In this document: positions 1 to 6,805 of the stretch, in pieces
Position numbering within the stretch: position 1 is the first letter of the stretch
Layout of the letters: every line of letters starts with the position of its first letter
Assembly (NCBI GenBank): GCA_025999935.1
Contig: BNXY01000073.1
Coordinates: 1 to 8,792 of the forward strand
Source: Bacteroidia bacterium
GTDB taxonomy: Bacteria; Bacteroidota; Bacteroidia; Bacteroidales; Azobacteroidaceae
Reading direction: 5' to 3'
Length of the DNA stretch: 8,792 nucleotides
Translations under genes and position numbers: made by a program
The notes under the pieces: model-generated
Seen by the model: the letters and a program-made list of their open reading frames with translations, nothing else
Databases searched by the model: none
Told to the model about the DNA's origin: nothing

Positions 1-46
1 TTTCATTTTTTTTGATTTAATTTAAAATTTGAATAATGTTTCATTT

Positions 47-2857
47 TTAGTATTTATATCGTAATCCGATTTGCAGATTTTGTCCGTAATAATCGCGACG
101 AACCAGCGTTCCGCTACGGTAATTTTCATAATCCGCTACTTTGTCGTTGGCCGGATTTTGTTTTTTCAAATAATGAGTCATCGGCGTATTCAACAAATTG
201 GAGGCTTTCGCAAAAAGAACGACTCCTGTTTTGAATTTCTTTTCGAGCGAAACATCCGTTTGCAGATAACCGCCTTGCCAGATGTCGTTGTCCAGGTAGC
301 GGGAAACGGCGTACAGGCGGTCGCCGGTATAAGAAAACGCCAACTGTCCGTCCCATCCGTTTTTTGCGTCCTTATACAGCAGCGAAAGATTGGCTGCATG
401 TTTCGCCTGTCCATTCAGCGGGCGGGTTTGCGCTACATTTTTCACTAATATTTTCTCGGACGAAGCAAGGTCGGGATTATCGTAATTGAACAACTTGGTA
501 GTCGTTATCTGCGATTGCGTGAATGTGTAATTTCCTTTGATTCCAAACGAATGAAAATATTTTGTCAAATCAATTTCCACGCCATAGTTGTCGGCATCGC
601 CGAAGTTGGTGGGCGAATAAAATGTGCCTTGTCCTTCCGCCAAAATGCCGTATTCGATGGGATTTTGCAAGCGTTTGTAAAACAATCCGACCATGAGTTG
701 TTCCGAAGGTTGCGGAAAATACTCGTAACGAAAATCTATATTATGAGCAATCGTGTGTTTTAATTCGGGATTTCCTCTTTCCGTATATTCCTCATTCAGA
801 ATCTGATACGGAACAATTTCAAAAAATCCGGGGCGATTGAGCGATTTGTAGTACGAAGCGCGGATATTATTGTTTTGCCAAGGCGAATATTTGAGATGCA
901 AATTTGGCAAATAATCCGTATATTGCTGGCTGCCTTCATTCTTTACTCCTTCTATCGGATGTTTCAAATGGTAACCTTGGTCGGTAGTTTCGATGCGCAA
1001 TCCGAAAATCGCCTGTAACCGGTTCAGATGCAGTTTGACCTGTCCATAACCGGCTGTAATTTTTTCCGAAGCATTGTAATTCAACTGATTCCCTGTCGAT
1101 CCATGCGGATTATGCACACGGAATTTGATTTCGCTGTATTCGTTCCAATCCGTTCCTTTAATTAAGTTGTTGTTCATGGAAGGCTTATCTTCGTCGTAAG
1201 GCAGGAACAGATAATTATTGTAAAAATTGGTGCGTTGTTTGTCGCGGTACATTCCTCCTGCCGAAAAATCAATTTTCGTTTCGTTGAGCGAAGCGGCGTA
1301 TAGCAAATTGAAGTATCCCGACAAATCCCTGTCATCGTTATGTTCCCAGCGGCGTTCTGCGCCATAAGGAGTAGTTACGACAGATACGGAATTTATTTTT
1401 CCATCCTTGACTTTTGCGCTGGTATAAACCGAACTGTTGTCGGGGATTTCATTGAATGCCTTGGAATAAACCGCCGACCAGTCCATTTTCAGGGCATCGT
1501 TTGATAAAAAATAATGCGTTCCCTTTAATGTACTGTTCATAATTTGCTGATGAGTGAGACGGAAGCGCGTATCGAATCCCAAATTGTAATCGCCGTGTTC
1601 AGGGTCGTAGCCGATATTCAATTCTGTTTTTGTATTGTCGCGCACCTGCACATTTGAGAAATCCATGTACGCATTGTACCATTGGAGTTTGTGTTGCGGT
1701 GAGAACCGGTAATCCAATTTGGCATGAAGACCGTAGCGCGTTTGCTGTTCGGAGTATGTACGGTCGTTTTTACTCGTCAAAACAGGTAAATTGGATGCAT
1801 CACTCGTAGCGGTTGCATTGCCGAAATACACGCTATTGCTGCCGCGATAACTGTTTTGGAAACTTCCGGCAAGCATAATTCCCAATTTACCGCTAAACAG
1901 GCGGTCGCCGTATGAAAAGCCGCCGAAAAGATTGACCGGCGCGCTGCCCGATTGCAATTTTATTACTTTTTCGTTGAAATCTCGTGTTTTAGCAGGATAA
2001 TCTTCGCCGTAAATCTCATAAGGAGATTGTTTGGCAACCGCTTTGGCGTCAAACGAATAAAAATCTCTATCCAAAAACAATGCATTGTATCCGGTAGATA
2101 AATTAGCCGTCAGTTGCCGGCTGTTTGGCGCATCTTTCATTACAAGATTCACCGCGCCCCCCACCGCGTCGCTTTCCATGTCGGCAGTCAATGCTTTGGT
2201 CACTTCCAGACGGTCTAATAATTCCGAGGGGAAAATATCCAACGGAACAAACCTGTTTTTATTATCGGGACTCGGAATCTTGATGCCGTTCACCAAAGTG
2301 TAGTTATAGCGCTTGTCCATTCCGCGCAAGATAGCATATTGTCCGTCGCCGCTGCTGTTGCGTTCAACCGTAACCCCGGAAATTCGCCGGACAACATTTG
2401 CTACTGTCATGTCGGGAGATATTTCTATGGCTCTTGCACTTACCACATTCATAACATTCATCGACATTTTTTCGATATTGCGGACGCCAATATCCGTATT
2501 ATAGGCGGCATGCCCATATACTACGGCAGTTCCAATCTCATAAGATACAGGCTGCATAACGATTTTGATGCCGGTTTCATTGTTTTTGACGGAATATTCT
2601 GCCGTTTTATAACCAATGTATGTACAGACTAATGTGCACGGATTACCGGATGATGTGATTGTAAAACTTCCATCCAACCCCGATATGGTTCCTTTTGTGG
2701 GTTCTTCTTTTAAATAAACAGGAGCGCCGACTAAATTTTCACCTGTTTCGGCATCCTGAATAAATCCTTTTATAGAAATAGTGCTTAGATTTTCCGCATT
2801 TGACTGTAAGATGCTTAAAATCAGTATCACAAACACAATTATCTTTTTCGTTTTCAT
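47..2857 (-). CDS. TonB-dependent outer-membrane receptor with N-terminal carboxypeptidase-regulatory-like domain
   Basis: This gene encodes a 936-residue active-transport receptor of the outer membrane, powered by TonB-ExbBD; its substrate is unknown. A signal peptide covers residues 1-21 (hydrophobic run after MKTKK, ending SNA). A CarboxypepD_reg-like beta-sandwich spans about 27-102 (ETGENLVGAPVYL, then GTISGLDGSF). The plug spans about 135-241 (ISPDMTVANVVRRISGV, ILRGMDKRYNYTLVNGI, LEVTKALTADMESDAVGGAV). The rest is a 22-stranded-type barrel ending in aromatic Tyr (RYKY), as expected for BAM insertion. The plug resembles the Xanthomonas/Caulobacter-type receptors more than SusC, and no susD is visible nearby. 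The frame stays open upstream to a TTG at 2887, but the ATG at 2857 is preferred because the signal peptide starts there and GAGAAAG lies just upstream. It lies 245 bp after asd on the same strand. The family call is secure; the ligand is not predictable. Confidence 0.95.
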   Translation of the reverse strand: MKTKKIIVFVILILSILQSNAENLSTISIKGFIQDAETGENLVGAPVYLKEEPTKGTISGLDGSFTITSSGNPCTLVCTYIGYKTAEYSVKNNETGIKIVMQPVSYEIGTAVVYGHAAYNTDIGVRNIEKMSMNVMNVVSARAIEISPDMTVANVVRRISGVTVERNSSGDGQYAILRGMDKRYNYTLVNGIKIPSPDNKNRFVPLDIFPSELLDRLEVTKALTADMESDAVGGAVNLVMKDAPNSRQLTANLSTGYNALFLDRDFYSFDAKAVAKQSPYEIYGEDYPAKTRDFNEKVIKLQSGSAPVNLFGGFSYGDRLFSGKLGIMLAGSFQNSYRGSNSVYFGNATATSDASNLPVLTSKNDRTYSEQQTRYGLHAKLDYRFSPQHKLQWYNAYMDFSNVQVRDNTKTELNIGYDPEHGDYNLGFDTRFRLTHQQIMNSTLKGTHYFLSNDALKMDWSAVYSKAFNEIPDNSSVYTSAKVKDGKINSVSVVTTPYGAERRWEHNDDRDLSGYFNLLYAASLNETKIDFSAGGMYRDKQRTNFYNNYLFLPYDEDKPSMNNNLIKGTDWNEYSEIKFRVHNPHGSTGNQLNYNASEKITAGYGQVKLHLNRLQAIFGLRIETTDQGYHLKHPIEGVKNEGSQQYTDYLPNLHLKYSPWQNNNIRASYYKSLNRPGFFEIVPYQILNEEYTERGNPELKHTIAHNIDFRYEYFPQPSEQLMVGLFYKRLQNPIEYGILAEGQGTFYSPTNFGDADNYGVEIDLTKYFHSFGIKGNYTFTQSQITTTKLFNYDNPDLASSEKILVKNVAQTRPLNGQAKHAANLSLLYKDAKNGWDGQLAFSYTGDRLYAVSRYLDNDIWQGGYLQTDVSLEKKFKTGVVLFAKASNLLNTPMTHYLKKQNPANDKVADYENYRSGTLVRRDYYGQNLQIGLRYKY

Positions 2858-2884
2858 CAATTTCTTTCTCGTTGTTTTATACTG

Positions 2885-2909
2885 CAAAGTTCCTCACAAT
2901 ATATTACAA
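2885..2909 (-). promoter_or_regulatory. Possible promoter of the TonB-dependent receptor gene
   Basis: On the minus strand GAACTTTG (2892-2885) matches the Bacteroidetes -7 consensus TAnnTTTG at five of six fixed positions. A TTTTG ends at 2907, 14 nt upstream, which is shorter than the usual -33 spacing. It would give a leader of roughly 20 nt before the ATG at 2857. This is a weak match, and readthrough from asd is an alternative. Confidence 0.25.
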
Positions 2910-2957
2910 AACGATTAAGAAAAAAACACATAACGATGAAGATTTAAAATTCTCTTT

Positions 2958-2986
2958 TGTCATGGCGGGCTTGACCCGCCATGACA
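2958..2986. repeat. REP-like perfect palindrome (12-bp stem, 5-nt loop)
   Basis: The arms TGTCATGGCGGG (2958-2969) and CCCGCCATGACA (2975-2986) are exact reverse complements around the loop CTTGA. The GC-rich stem stands out in an AT-rich gap. Neither side has a run of T directly after the stem (minus-strand downstream begins AAAGAG, plus-strand downstream TGATGT), so it does not look like a standard intrinsic terminator. Its form, GGCGGG-CTTGA-CCCGCC flanked by GTCAT/ATGAC, resembles dispersed intergenic palindromes found in many bacterial genomes. That it is multicopy here is inference. Confidence 0.6.
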
Positions 2987-3000
2987 TGATGTCCGTTAAT

Positions 3001-3026
3001 CACTTGTATGGGTAACCCTGCAAGTG
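3001..3026. other. Imperfect stem-loop between asd and the receptor gene
   Basis: CACTTG (3001-3006) pairs with CAAGTG (3021-3026). A T-G wobble and an A-T pair continue the stem, then one bulged T, then GGG (3010-3012) pairs with CCC (3016-3018) around the loop TAA. It lies 14 bp from the REP-like palindrome and could be the second half of a paired repeat unit or a 3' mRNA structure of asd. No T-tract follows on either strand. Confidence 0.4.
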
Positions 3027-3055
3027 TACGTTAAATTATTATTTAGCAACTGATG

Positions 3056-3080
3056 TTCCGATTTGGATTCAAAATCGGAA
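3056..3080 (-). other. Stem-loop just after asd, possible 3'-end structure
   Basis: TTCCGATTT (3056-3064) and AAATCGGAA (3072-3080) form a perfect 9-bp stem with a 7-nt loop. On the minus strand it begins 22 nt beyond the asd stop, where a terminator or mRNA-stabilising hairpin would be expected. The sequence that follows (CATCAGTTGC) has no T-run, so calling it an intrinsic terminator is not justified. An attenuating or RNA-protecting role is inference. Confidence 0.4.
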
Positions 3081-3093
3081 GAATATTTGACAT

Positions 3094-3115
3094 ACAGCGC
3101 TTTTACAGCGCTTTT
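3094..3115. repeat. Perfect tandem duplication of an 11-mer across the asd stop codon
   Basis: ACAGCGCTTTT occurs at 3094-3104 and again directly at 3105-3115. On the asd strand it reads AAAAGCGCTGT twice, and the TAA stop is formed at the junction of the two copies. Because the core AGCGCT is self-complementary, the two copies could also form a short 6-bp hairpin. Confidence 0.7.
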
Positions 3116-4110
3116 TCTTTTATCAAGTATTCGGCAATCTGCACAGCATTGAGTGCGGCTCCTTTTTTAATCTGATCGCCTACGCACCAGAAGGAAAGCC
3201 CGTTGGGATTGGCAATGTCTTTCCGGACACGACCCACATAGACCGGATCTTTGGAAGCGACAAACAGCGGCATGGGGTAAATTTTCTCCGTTGGTTTATC
3301 TTGAACGATAACGCCTTCGGCTTTTTTGAGCGCTGTCAATGCTTCTTCGACGGAAATAGGTCGTTCGGTTTCAATCCAAACCGCCTCGGAGTGCGCACGC
3401 AAAGCCGGAACACGCACGCAGGTAGCGCTTACATCTACATCGGAGTGCATGATTTTCCGTGTTTCGTTGTGCATCTTCATTTCCTCTTTGGTATAACCGT
3501 TTTCCAAGAAAACATCAATATGCGGGATTACATTGAATGCCAATTGATAAGCGAATTTTTCGACTGTAGGTTCTTCTCCTTTTATAATTTGTTCGTGCTG
3601 GTGTTTCAATTCGGCCATAGCCGCTGCGCCTGCTCCGGAAGCAGATTGATAGGTGGACACATGAATCCGTTTGATATGGGAAATTTCTTCCAAGGGTTGC
3701 AATGCCACAACCATCTGAATGGTAGAGCAATTGGGGTTGGCGATGATTCCGCGGGGGCGAATTTTGGCATCTTCGGCATTGACTTCGGGCACCACCAAGG
3801 GCACGTCGTCGTCCATGCGGAAAGCGCTGGAATTATCAATCATGACCGCACCATATTTGGTAATTGTTTCGGCAAACGCCTTGGAAGTTCCCGCTCCGGC
3901 CGAGGCAAAAGCAATGTCTATGCCTTTGAAATCGTCGTTGTGTTTTAATTCTTTGACTGTTATTTGTTTACCGCGAAATTCATACACACTTCCCGCGCTT
4001 CGTGCGGAACCGAAAATCACTAATTCATCTACCGGAAAATTTCTTTCGTCCAATACACGCAGAAATTCCTGTCCTACGGCGCCGCTTACGCCTACAATAG
4101 CTACCTTCAT
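3103..4110 (-). CDS. asd: Aspartate-semialdehyde dehydrogenase
   Basis: This cytosolic enzyme reduces L-aspartyl-4-phosphate to L-aspartate-4-semialdehyde with NADPH. That is the branch-point step leading to lysine/diaminopimelate, threonine and methionine. The 335 residues match the usual family length. The N-terminal NADP-binding motif is [11 protein letters not shown] (7-17). Catalytic Cys128 lies in NPNCSTIQ, and Gln155 in TYQSASGAG. Arg98 (SAFRMD) and Arg233 are the likely substrate-binding arginines. His240 lies in [13 protein letters not shown], with the usual seven-residue spacing from Arg233, and Glu209/Lys212 match the phosphate-binding pair. No key residue is missing. The ATG at 4110 follows an A-rich leader without Shine-Dalgarno, and the Rossmann motif begins at once, so the start is firm. 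The gene is divergent from the secreted-protein gene and upstream of the receptor gene on the same strand. Co-transcription with the receptor is possible but the 245-bp gap argues against it. Confidence 0.98.
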   Translation of the reverse strand: MKVAIVGVSGAVGQEFLRVLDERNFPVDELVIFGSARSAGSVYEFRGKQITVKELKHNDDFKGIDIAFASAGAGTSKAFAETITKYGAVMIDNSSAFRMDDDVPLVVPEVNAEDAKIRPRGIIANPNCSTIQMVVALQPLEEISHIKRIHVSTYQSASGAGAAAMAELKHQHEQIIKGEEPTVEKFAYQLAFNVIPHIDVFLENGYTKEEMKMHNETRKIMHSDVDVSATCVRVPALRAHSEAVWIETERPISVEEALTALKKAEGVIVQDKPTEKIYPMPLFVASKDPVYVGRVRKDIANPNGLSFWCVGDQIKKGAALNAVQIAEYLIKEKAL

Positions 4111-4153
4111 TTTTTGTTATTTTTTTAATAATATACAATATCAAACAAAACGG

Positions 4154-4170
4154 GTTTTATTTGGCTTGCA
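4154..4170 (+). repeat. 17-bp direct repeat, copy 1 (asd leader side)
   Basis: GTTTTATTTGGCTTGCA recurs at 4341-4357 with a single A-to-G difference. This copy abuts the predicted asd -7 box (4169-4176) and covers the expected asd transcription start, on the opposite strand to asd transcription. An operator or a shared leader element are both possible. Confidence 0.6.
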
Positions 4171-4176
4171 AAAATA
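4169..4176 (-). promoter_or_regulatory. Predicted asd promoter (-7 box)
   Basis: On the minus strand TATTTTTG fits the Bacteroidetes -7 consensus TAnnTTTG exactly. The -33 region is T-rich (GTTTTTTA around 4191-4198) but lacks a clear TTTG. Transcription would start near 4163, giving a leader of about 50 nt. AT-rich sequence makes chance matches likely. Confidence 0.45.
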
Positions 4177-4206
4177 CATAAATTTTTAACTAAAAAACGC
4201 TTTTCA

Positions 4207-4222
4207 TGTGAAAAATTTCACA
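4207..4222. promoter_or_regulatory. CRP/FNR-type palindromic operator candidate
   Basis: TGTGAAAAATTTCACA is a perfect inverted repeat with 7-bp arms and a 2-bp centre. It also fits the TGTGA-N6-TCACA pattern recognised by CRP-like members of the CRP/FNR family. Its centre is about 50 bp upstream of the predicted asd start and about 115 bp upstream of the predicted start of the divergent secreted-protein gene, so asd is the likelier target. No regulator gene is in the window, so the cognate protein is unknown. Confidence 0.45.
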
Positions 4223-4296
4223 AAACTGATCCGATAAGGCGACATAAAAGGTAAGCCATTTTATTTATTTTTTGAAAAAAATCCATTTTTAACATT

Positions 4297-4323
4297 TTGT
4301 TTCAAAAAATATATATATATTTG
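4297..4323 (+). promoter_or_regulatory. Predicted promoter of the secreted lamin-tail protein gene
   Basis: TATATTTG (4316-4323) matches the Bacteroidetes -7 box TAnnTTTG exactly. TTG at 4297-4299, within a TTTTG, lies 16 nt upstream and serves as the -33 element. This is the best promoter match in the window. Transcription would start near 4330, leaving a leader of about 60 nt before the ATG at 4392. The AT-repeat ATATATATAT runs through the box. Confidence 0.7.
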
Positions 4324-4340
4324 CACCCGTAATGCCAAGC

Positions 4341-4357
4341 GTTTTGTTTGGCTTGCA
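4341..4357 (+). repeat. 17-bp direct repeat, copy 2 (secreted-protein leader)
   Basis: GTTTTGTTTGGCTTGCA matches 4154-4170 at 16 of 17 positions. It lies in the predicted 5' leader of the gene at 4392. In the leader RNA, TTGGC (4348-4352) could pair with GCCAA (4334-4338) as a small hairpin. No Shine-Dalgarno follows; the rest of the leader is AT-rich (AATTAATAAATTAATAAC). Confidence 0.6.
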
Positions 4358-4391
4358 GAATTAATAAATTAATAACTAAAACATTTTTGCT

Positions 4392-6749
4392 ATGAAGAAA
4401 TTTATCTTTGTACTGTTGTTTATGCTGCCTGTCAGCATTTTTCCTCAATTTTCGGATAATTTTAGTGATGGACTCTTTCGGAGTGTCCCTGCTAAAACTC
4501 GTCCCGTTGAATGGACGGGCGATGTGGAAAATTTTATTGTGAACGACGCATTGCAATTGCAATTGAATGCGCCAAGTACCGGTTCTCCATCTCAGTTGAG
4601 AACCCAATCTACCTTGTCGGCCAATGCCTATTGGGAATCTTGGCTGAAAATGGACTTTAATCCTACGGCTTCAAACTATGCCAGAGTTTATTTGTGTAGC
4701 GATGAAGATGATTTAACCGGGCAGTTGAACGGACTTTTTATTCGGGTCGGGCATACCAATAAAAATGTCAGCCTGATTTTATCGCAGAACGGGAAAAGCA
4801 ACAAAACCCTGATTGAGGGGACGGCCAAGCGATTGGACAAATCGTCCGTTTCTCTGCATCTAAAAGCTACTTTGAATAAACACGGCAAGTTTAATTTGTA
4901 TTCAAAGTTGGAAGATGAGACCGATTATGTATTGGAGGGAAGCTGTGAAATCTCCGCGCTTTCCGGTAAAAATTTCGGAATCGTTTGTAATTTTTCTTCC
5001 ACGCGAAGTAAATCTTTCTATTTCGACGATTTTTTGGTCAGAGAATTAAGAGACGACGAACAGGGAGTGGATAATCCGCCGACTGATCCACCGACTGATC
5101 CGCCGACTGACCCGAATACCGATCCCAATACTGAGTCGCTCGTGGCGGGAGATGTTATTTTCAGTGAAATCATGGCGAATCCCGGTGGAAGTGAGCCGGA
5201 ATACATTGAATTGTACAATGCGAGTGAGAAATCATTTAATCTGAAAAACTATTTGTATTATTATGGAGATAAATCGTATAAACTGCCGGAAGGGATTATT
5301 AATTCGCATGAATATTTTGTATTGAGTAAGACAACAACCGTAAATACTTTTCCCGGAGACATCAAAGTTTTCGGTGTTACGTCCTTTCCGACTTTGGCCA
5401 ATTCTGGGAAATTATTGATGTTTACTACCGACAAAGAAGAACTGGTTTCTTGGTTTGAATATTCCGATAAAATGTACTTGGATAATGAGAAAAAAAATGG
5501 CGGCTGGTCGTTGGAATGTATTGATTTGGCAAATAAAAGTAATATGGCATCCAATTGGATGGCTTCCAATGCTTTGGGTGGAACTCCCGGCAGAGAAAAT
5601 TCTGTAAAAAATGTCAATGCAGAAACAGAATTGCCGACAATTACCGGCACACAGACTTTGGAAAACAACGGACTGCTGCTGACTTTCTCCAAGCCCATGA
5701 ACCGGCAGACCTTATCGGACAAAAATTCATATACAATCAGTAATTCCCAATATGCGATTACCGGTTTACAAACCAATTATCCGCAGGGTACGGAAGTGAC
5801 CATCCAATTTTCGGCGCTTCCTCCACAAGGAGAATTGATTGAATTGGAATTGGCTGGAGTTCGGGATTTATCCGGATTGGCTTTGGCTGATAAATGGGTG
5901 TTGATTGGTTCCGGTCATGAAGCTTCGCCCGGCGACCTCGTAATCAATGAGATTTTATTTAATCCGCCGACCGGAGGCAATGAATATGTGGAAGTGTACA
6001 ATAAATCCGACAAAGCGTTCGATTTACGATTTTTGAGTATAACCAGCCGGAAACCTTCGGACGGTTCGCTGAATAAGGCTTATCCTTTGGCAACTACGCC
6101 ATTGTTGCTCAATCCCGGAGAATATTTGGTGGTTACAAAAAGCCGAGATTTGGTTTGTGGTTTTTTCAATTGTCATCCGTCCTCTTTTTATGCGGAATTG
6201 GCTGTGATGCCGTCTTTGGCGAATACTTCGGGATGTGCGGTATTGTTAAATAATAAAACGGAAGCCGTAATTGACGAATTTGCGTATAATGAGAAAATGC
6301 ACGCGGAAGGCATCAGTAACAAGAAAGGCATTTCCTTAGAGCGGACGGATTTTAACCGTCCGTCGGATGATTCGGGAAACTGGCATTCAGCCTCTGCCGG
6401 AAGTGGTTTTGGAACACCCGGTTATCAAAATTCGCAGGTTTCGGCGCCCACCGGAATTGAAGAAAAAATATCCGTCGGTTATCCGGGAATCAGTTCGGAT
6501 AATTATGCGATTTATTATCAGTTGGATTCGCCGGGGTATCGCGGCCGGGTCTATGTGTATGATTCTATGGGCAGGATCGTAAATATCGTTGCCAACAATG
6601 AATTGCTGGGAAGTAACGGAACTTTGATCTGGAATGGAAAAGGCAGTTCCGGACAAAAACTGAGCGCCGGAATTTATATCATTTACATGGAAGTTTATGA
6701 TATGAAAGGAACAGTGAAAAAGTTCAGAAAACCGGCAGTGGTAAAATAA
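4392..6749 (+). CDS. Secreted multidomain protein: LamG-like, two lamin-tail domains, Ig-like domain and FlgD-like C-terminal domain; probable T9SS cargo
   Basis: This is a 785-residue exported protein with no catalytic domain that I recognise. The signal peptide covers about residues 1-19 (MKKFIFVLLFMLPVSIFPQ). A concanavalin/LamG-like sandwich spans about 20-217 (WESWLKMDFNPTASNYARVYL, then SFYFDDFLVREL). A Pro/Thr/Asp linker runs at 229-248. Lamin-tail domain 1 is at about 250-402 (GDVIFSEIMANPGG, EYIELYNASEKSFNLKNY), and an SbsA/Big_5-like Ig domain at about 413-507 (LTFSKPMN). Lamin-tail domain 2 is at about 511-679 (GDLVINEILFNPPTGGNEYV). A FlgD-like Ig domain at about 690-783 (RVYVYDSMGRIV, LIWNGKGSSGQKLSAGIYI) ends in VVK, resembling type A T9SS sorting domains. 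Lamin-tail domains occur in secreted or surface Bacteroidetes proteins, often beside nucleases or phosphatases, but none is fused here. An adhesive, scaffold or binding role is inference. The start is set by the signal peptide and the promoter about 70 bp upstream. Confidence 0.9.
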   Translation: MKKFIFVLLFMLPVSIFPQFSDNFSDGLFRSVPAKTRPVEWTGDVENFIVNDALQLQLNAPSTGSPSQLRTQSTLSANAYWESWLKMDFNPTASNYARVYLCSDEDDLTGQLNGLFIRVGHTNKNVSLILSQNGKSNKTLIEGTAKRLDKSSVSLHLKATLNKHGKFNLYSKLEDETDYVLEGSCEISALSGKNFGIVCNFSSTRSKSFYFDDFLVRELRDDEQGVDNPPTDPPTDPPTDPNTDPNTESLVAGDVIFSEIMANPGGSEPEYIELYNASEKSFNLKNYLYYYGDKSYKLPEGIINSHEYFVLSKTTTVNTFPGDIKVFGVTSFPTLANSGKLLMFTTDKEELVSWFEYSDKMYLDNEKKNGGWSLECIDLANKSNMASNWMASNALGGTPGRENSVKNVNAETELPTITGTQTLENNGLLLTFSKPMNRQTLSDKNSYTISNSQYAITGLQTNYPQGTEVTIQFSALPPQGELIELELAGVRDLSGLALADKWVLIGSGHEASPGDLVINEILFNPPTGGNEYVEVYNKSDKAFDLRFLSITSRKPSDGSLNKAYPLATTPLLLNPGEYLVVTKSRDLVCGFFNCHPSSFYAELAVMPSLANTSGCAVLLNNKTEAVIDEFAYNEKMHAEGISNKKGISLERTDFNRPSDDSGNWHSASAGSGFGTPGYQNSQVSAPTGIEEKISVGYPGISSDNYAIYYQLDSPGYRGRVYVYDSMGRIVNIVANNELLGSNGTLIWNGKGSSGQKLSAGIYIIYMEVYDMKGTVKKFRKPAVVK
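5076..5135 (+). repeat. In-frame Pro-Thr-Asp linker repeat
   Basis: Five 12-bp units encode PPTD three times, then PNTD and PNTE (residues 229-248 of the secreted protein). It separates the LamG-like domain from the first lamin-tail domain and is probably an extended, flexible, acidic spacer. The first three units are nearly identical at the DNA level (CCGCCGACTGAT and variants), so copy number could vary between strains. Confidence 0.85.
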
Positions 6750-6754
6750 TGAAA

Positions 6755-6793
6755 AAAAGTAACGCGGACGTTCATGTCGTCCGCGTTACTTTT
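6755..6793. terminator. Bidirectional intrinsic terminator between convergent genes
   Basis: AAAAGTAACGCGGACG (6755-6770) and its exact reverse complement (6778-6793) form a perfect 16-bp stem with a 7-nt loop. The plus strand ends in TTTTATTTTAT, and the minus strand reads through TTTTTTTC after the stem, so it can stop transcription from both sides. It starts 5 bp after the stop of the secreted-protein gene and ends 12 bp from the stop of nhaD. Confidence 0.93.
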
Positions 6794-6805
6794 ATTTTAT
6801 GGTTT

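Noticed and set aside
1..46. Start of a further minus-strand gene (ATGAAA at 6-1) after the receptor gene
   Set aside because: Only two codons are visible in AT-rich sequence, and another ATG at 44 leads to a stop after 13 codons. Nothing can be supported from this window. The 46 bp otherwise show no terminator hairpin.
2858..2887. Ten-codon N-terminal extension of the receptor from a TTG codon
   Set aside because: The extension would place a charged stretch before the signal peptide, and the ATG at 2857 has a better context; the upstream TTG also overlaps a possible -7 box.
3096..3112. Hairpin AGCGCT-N5-AGCGCT followed by a T-rich run as a terminator
   Set aside because: The T-run is on the plus strand, where no gene approaches from the left. 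On the asd strand the hairpin overlaps the last codons and stop and is not followed by T residues. It is better explained as the 11-bp tandem duplication.
3301..3948. A 215-codon open frame on the plus strand inside asd
   Set aside because: It is fully antisense to a clearly real asd with intact catalytic residues. Its translation is rich in Phe, Gly, His and Asn, as expected from a shadow frame, and has no recognisable motif.
4111..4391. A small RNA gene or riboswitch upstream of asd (for example a lysine riboswitch)
   Set aside because: The predicted asd leader is only about 50 nt, too short for a lysine riboswitch, and no conserved aptamer core or terminator hairpin is visible.
5261..5776. 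A 171-codon minus-strand open frame inside the secreted-protein gene
   Set aside because: It is antisense to the lamin-tail and Ig-like coding region, which is supported by domain motifs; no domain or plausible start context is visible on the minus strand.
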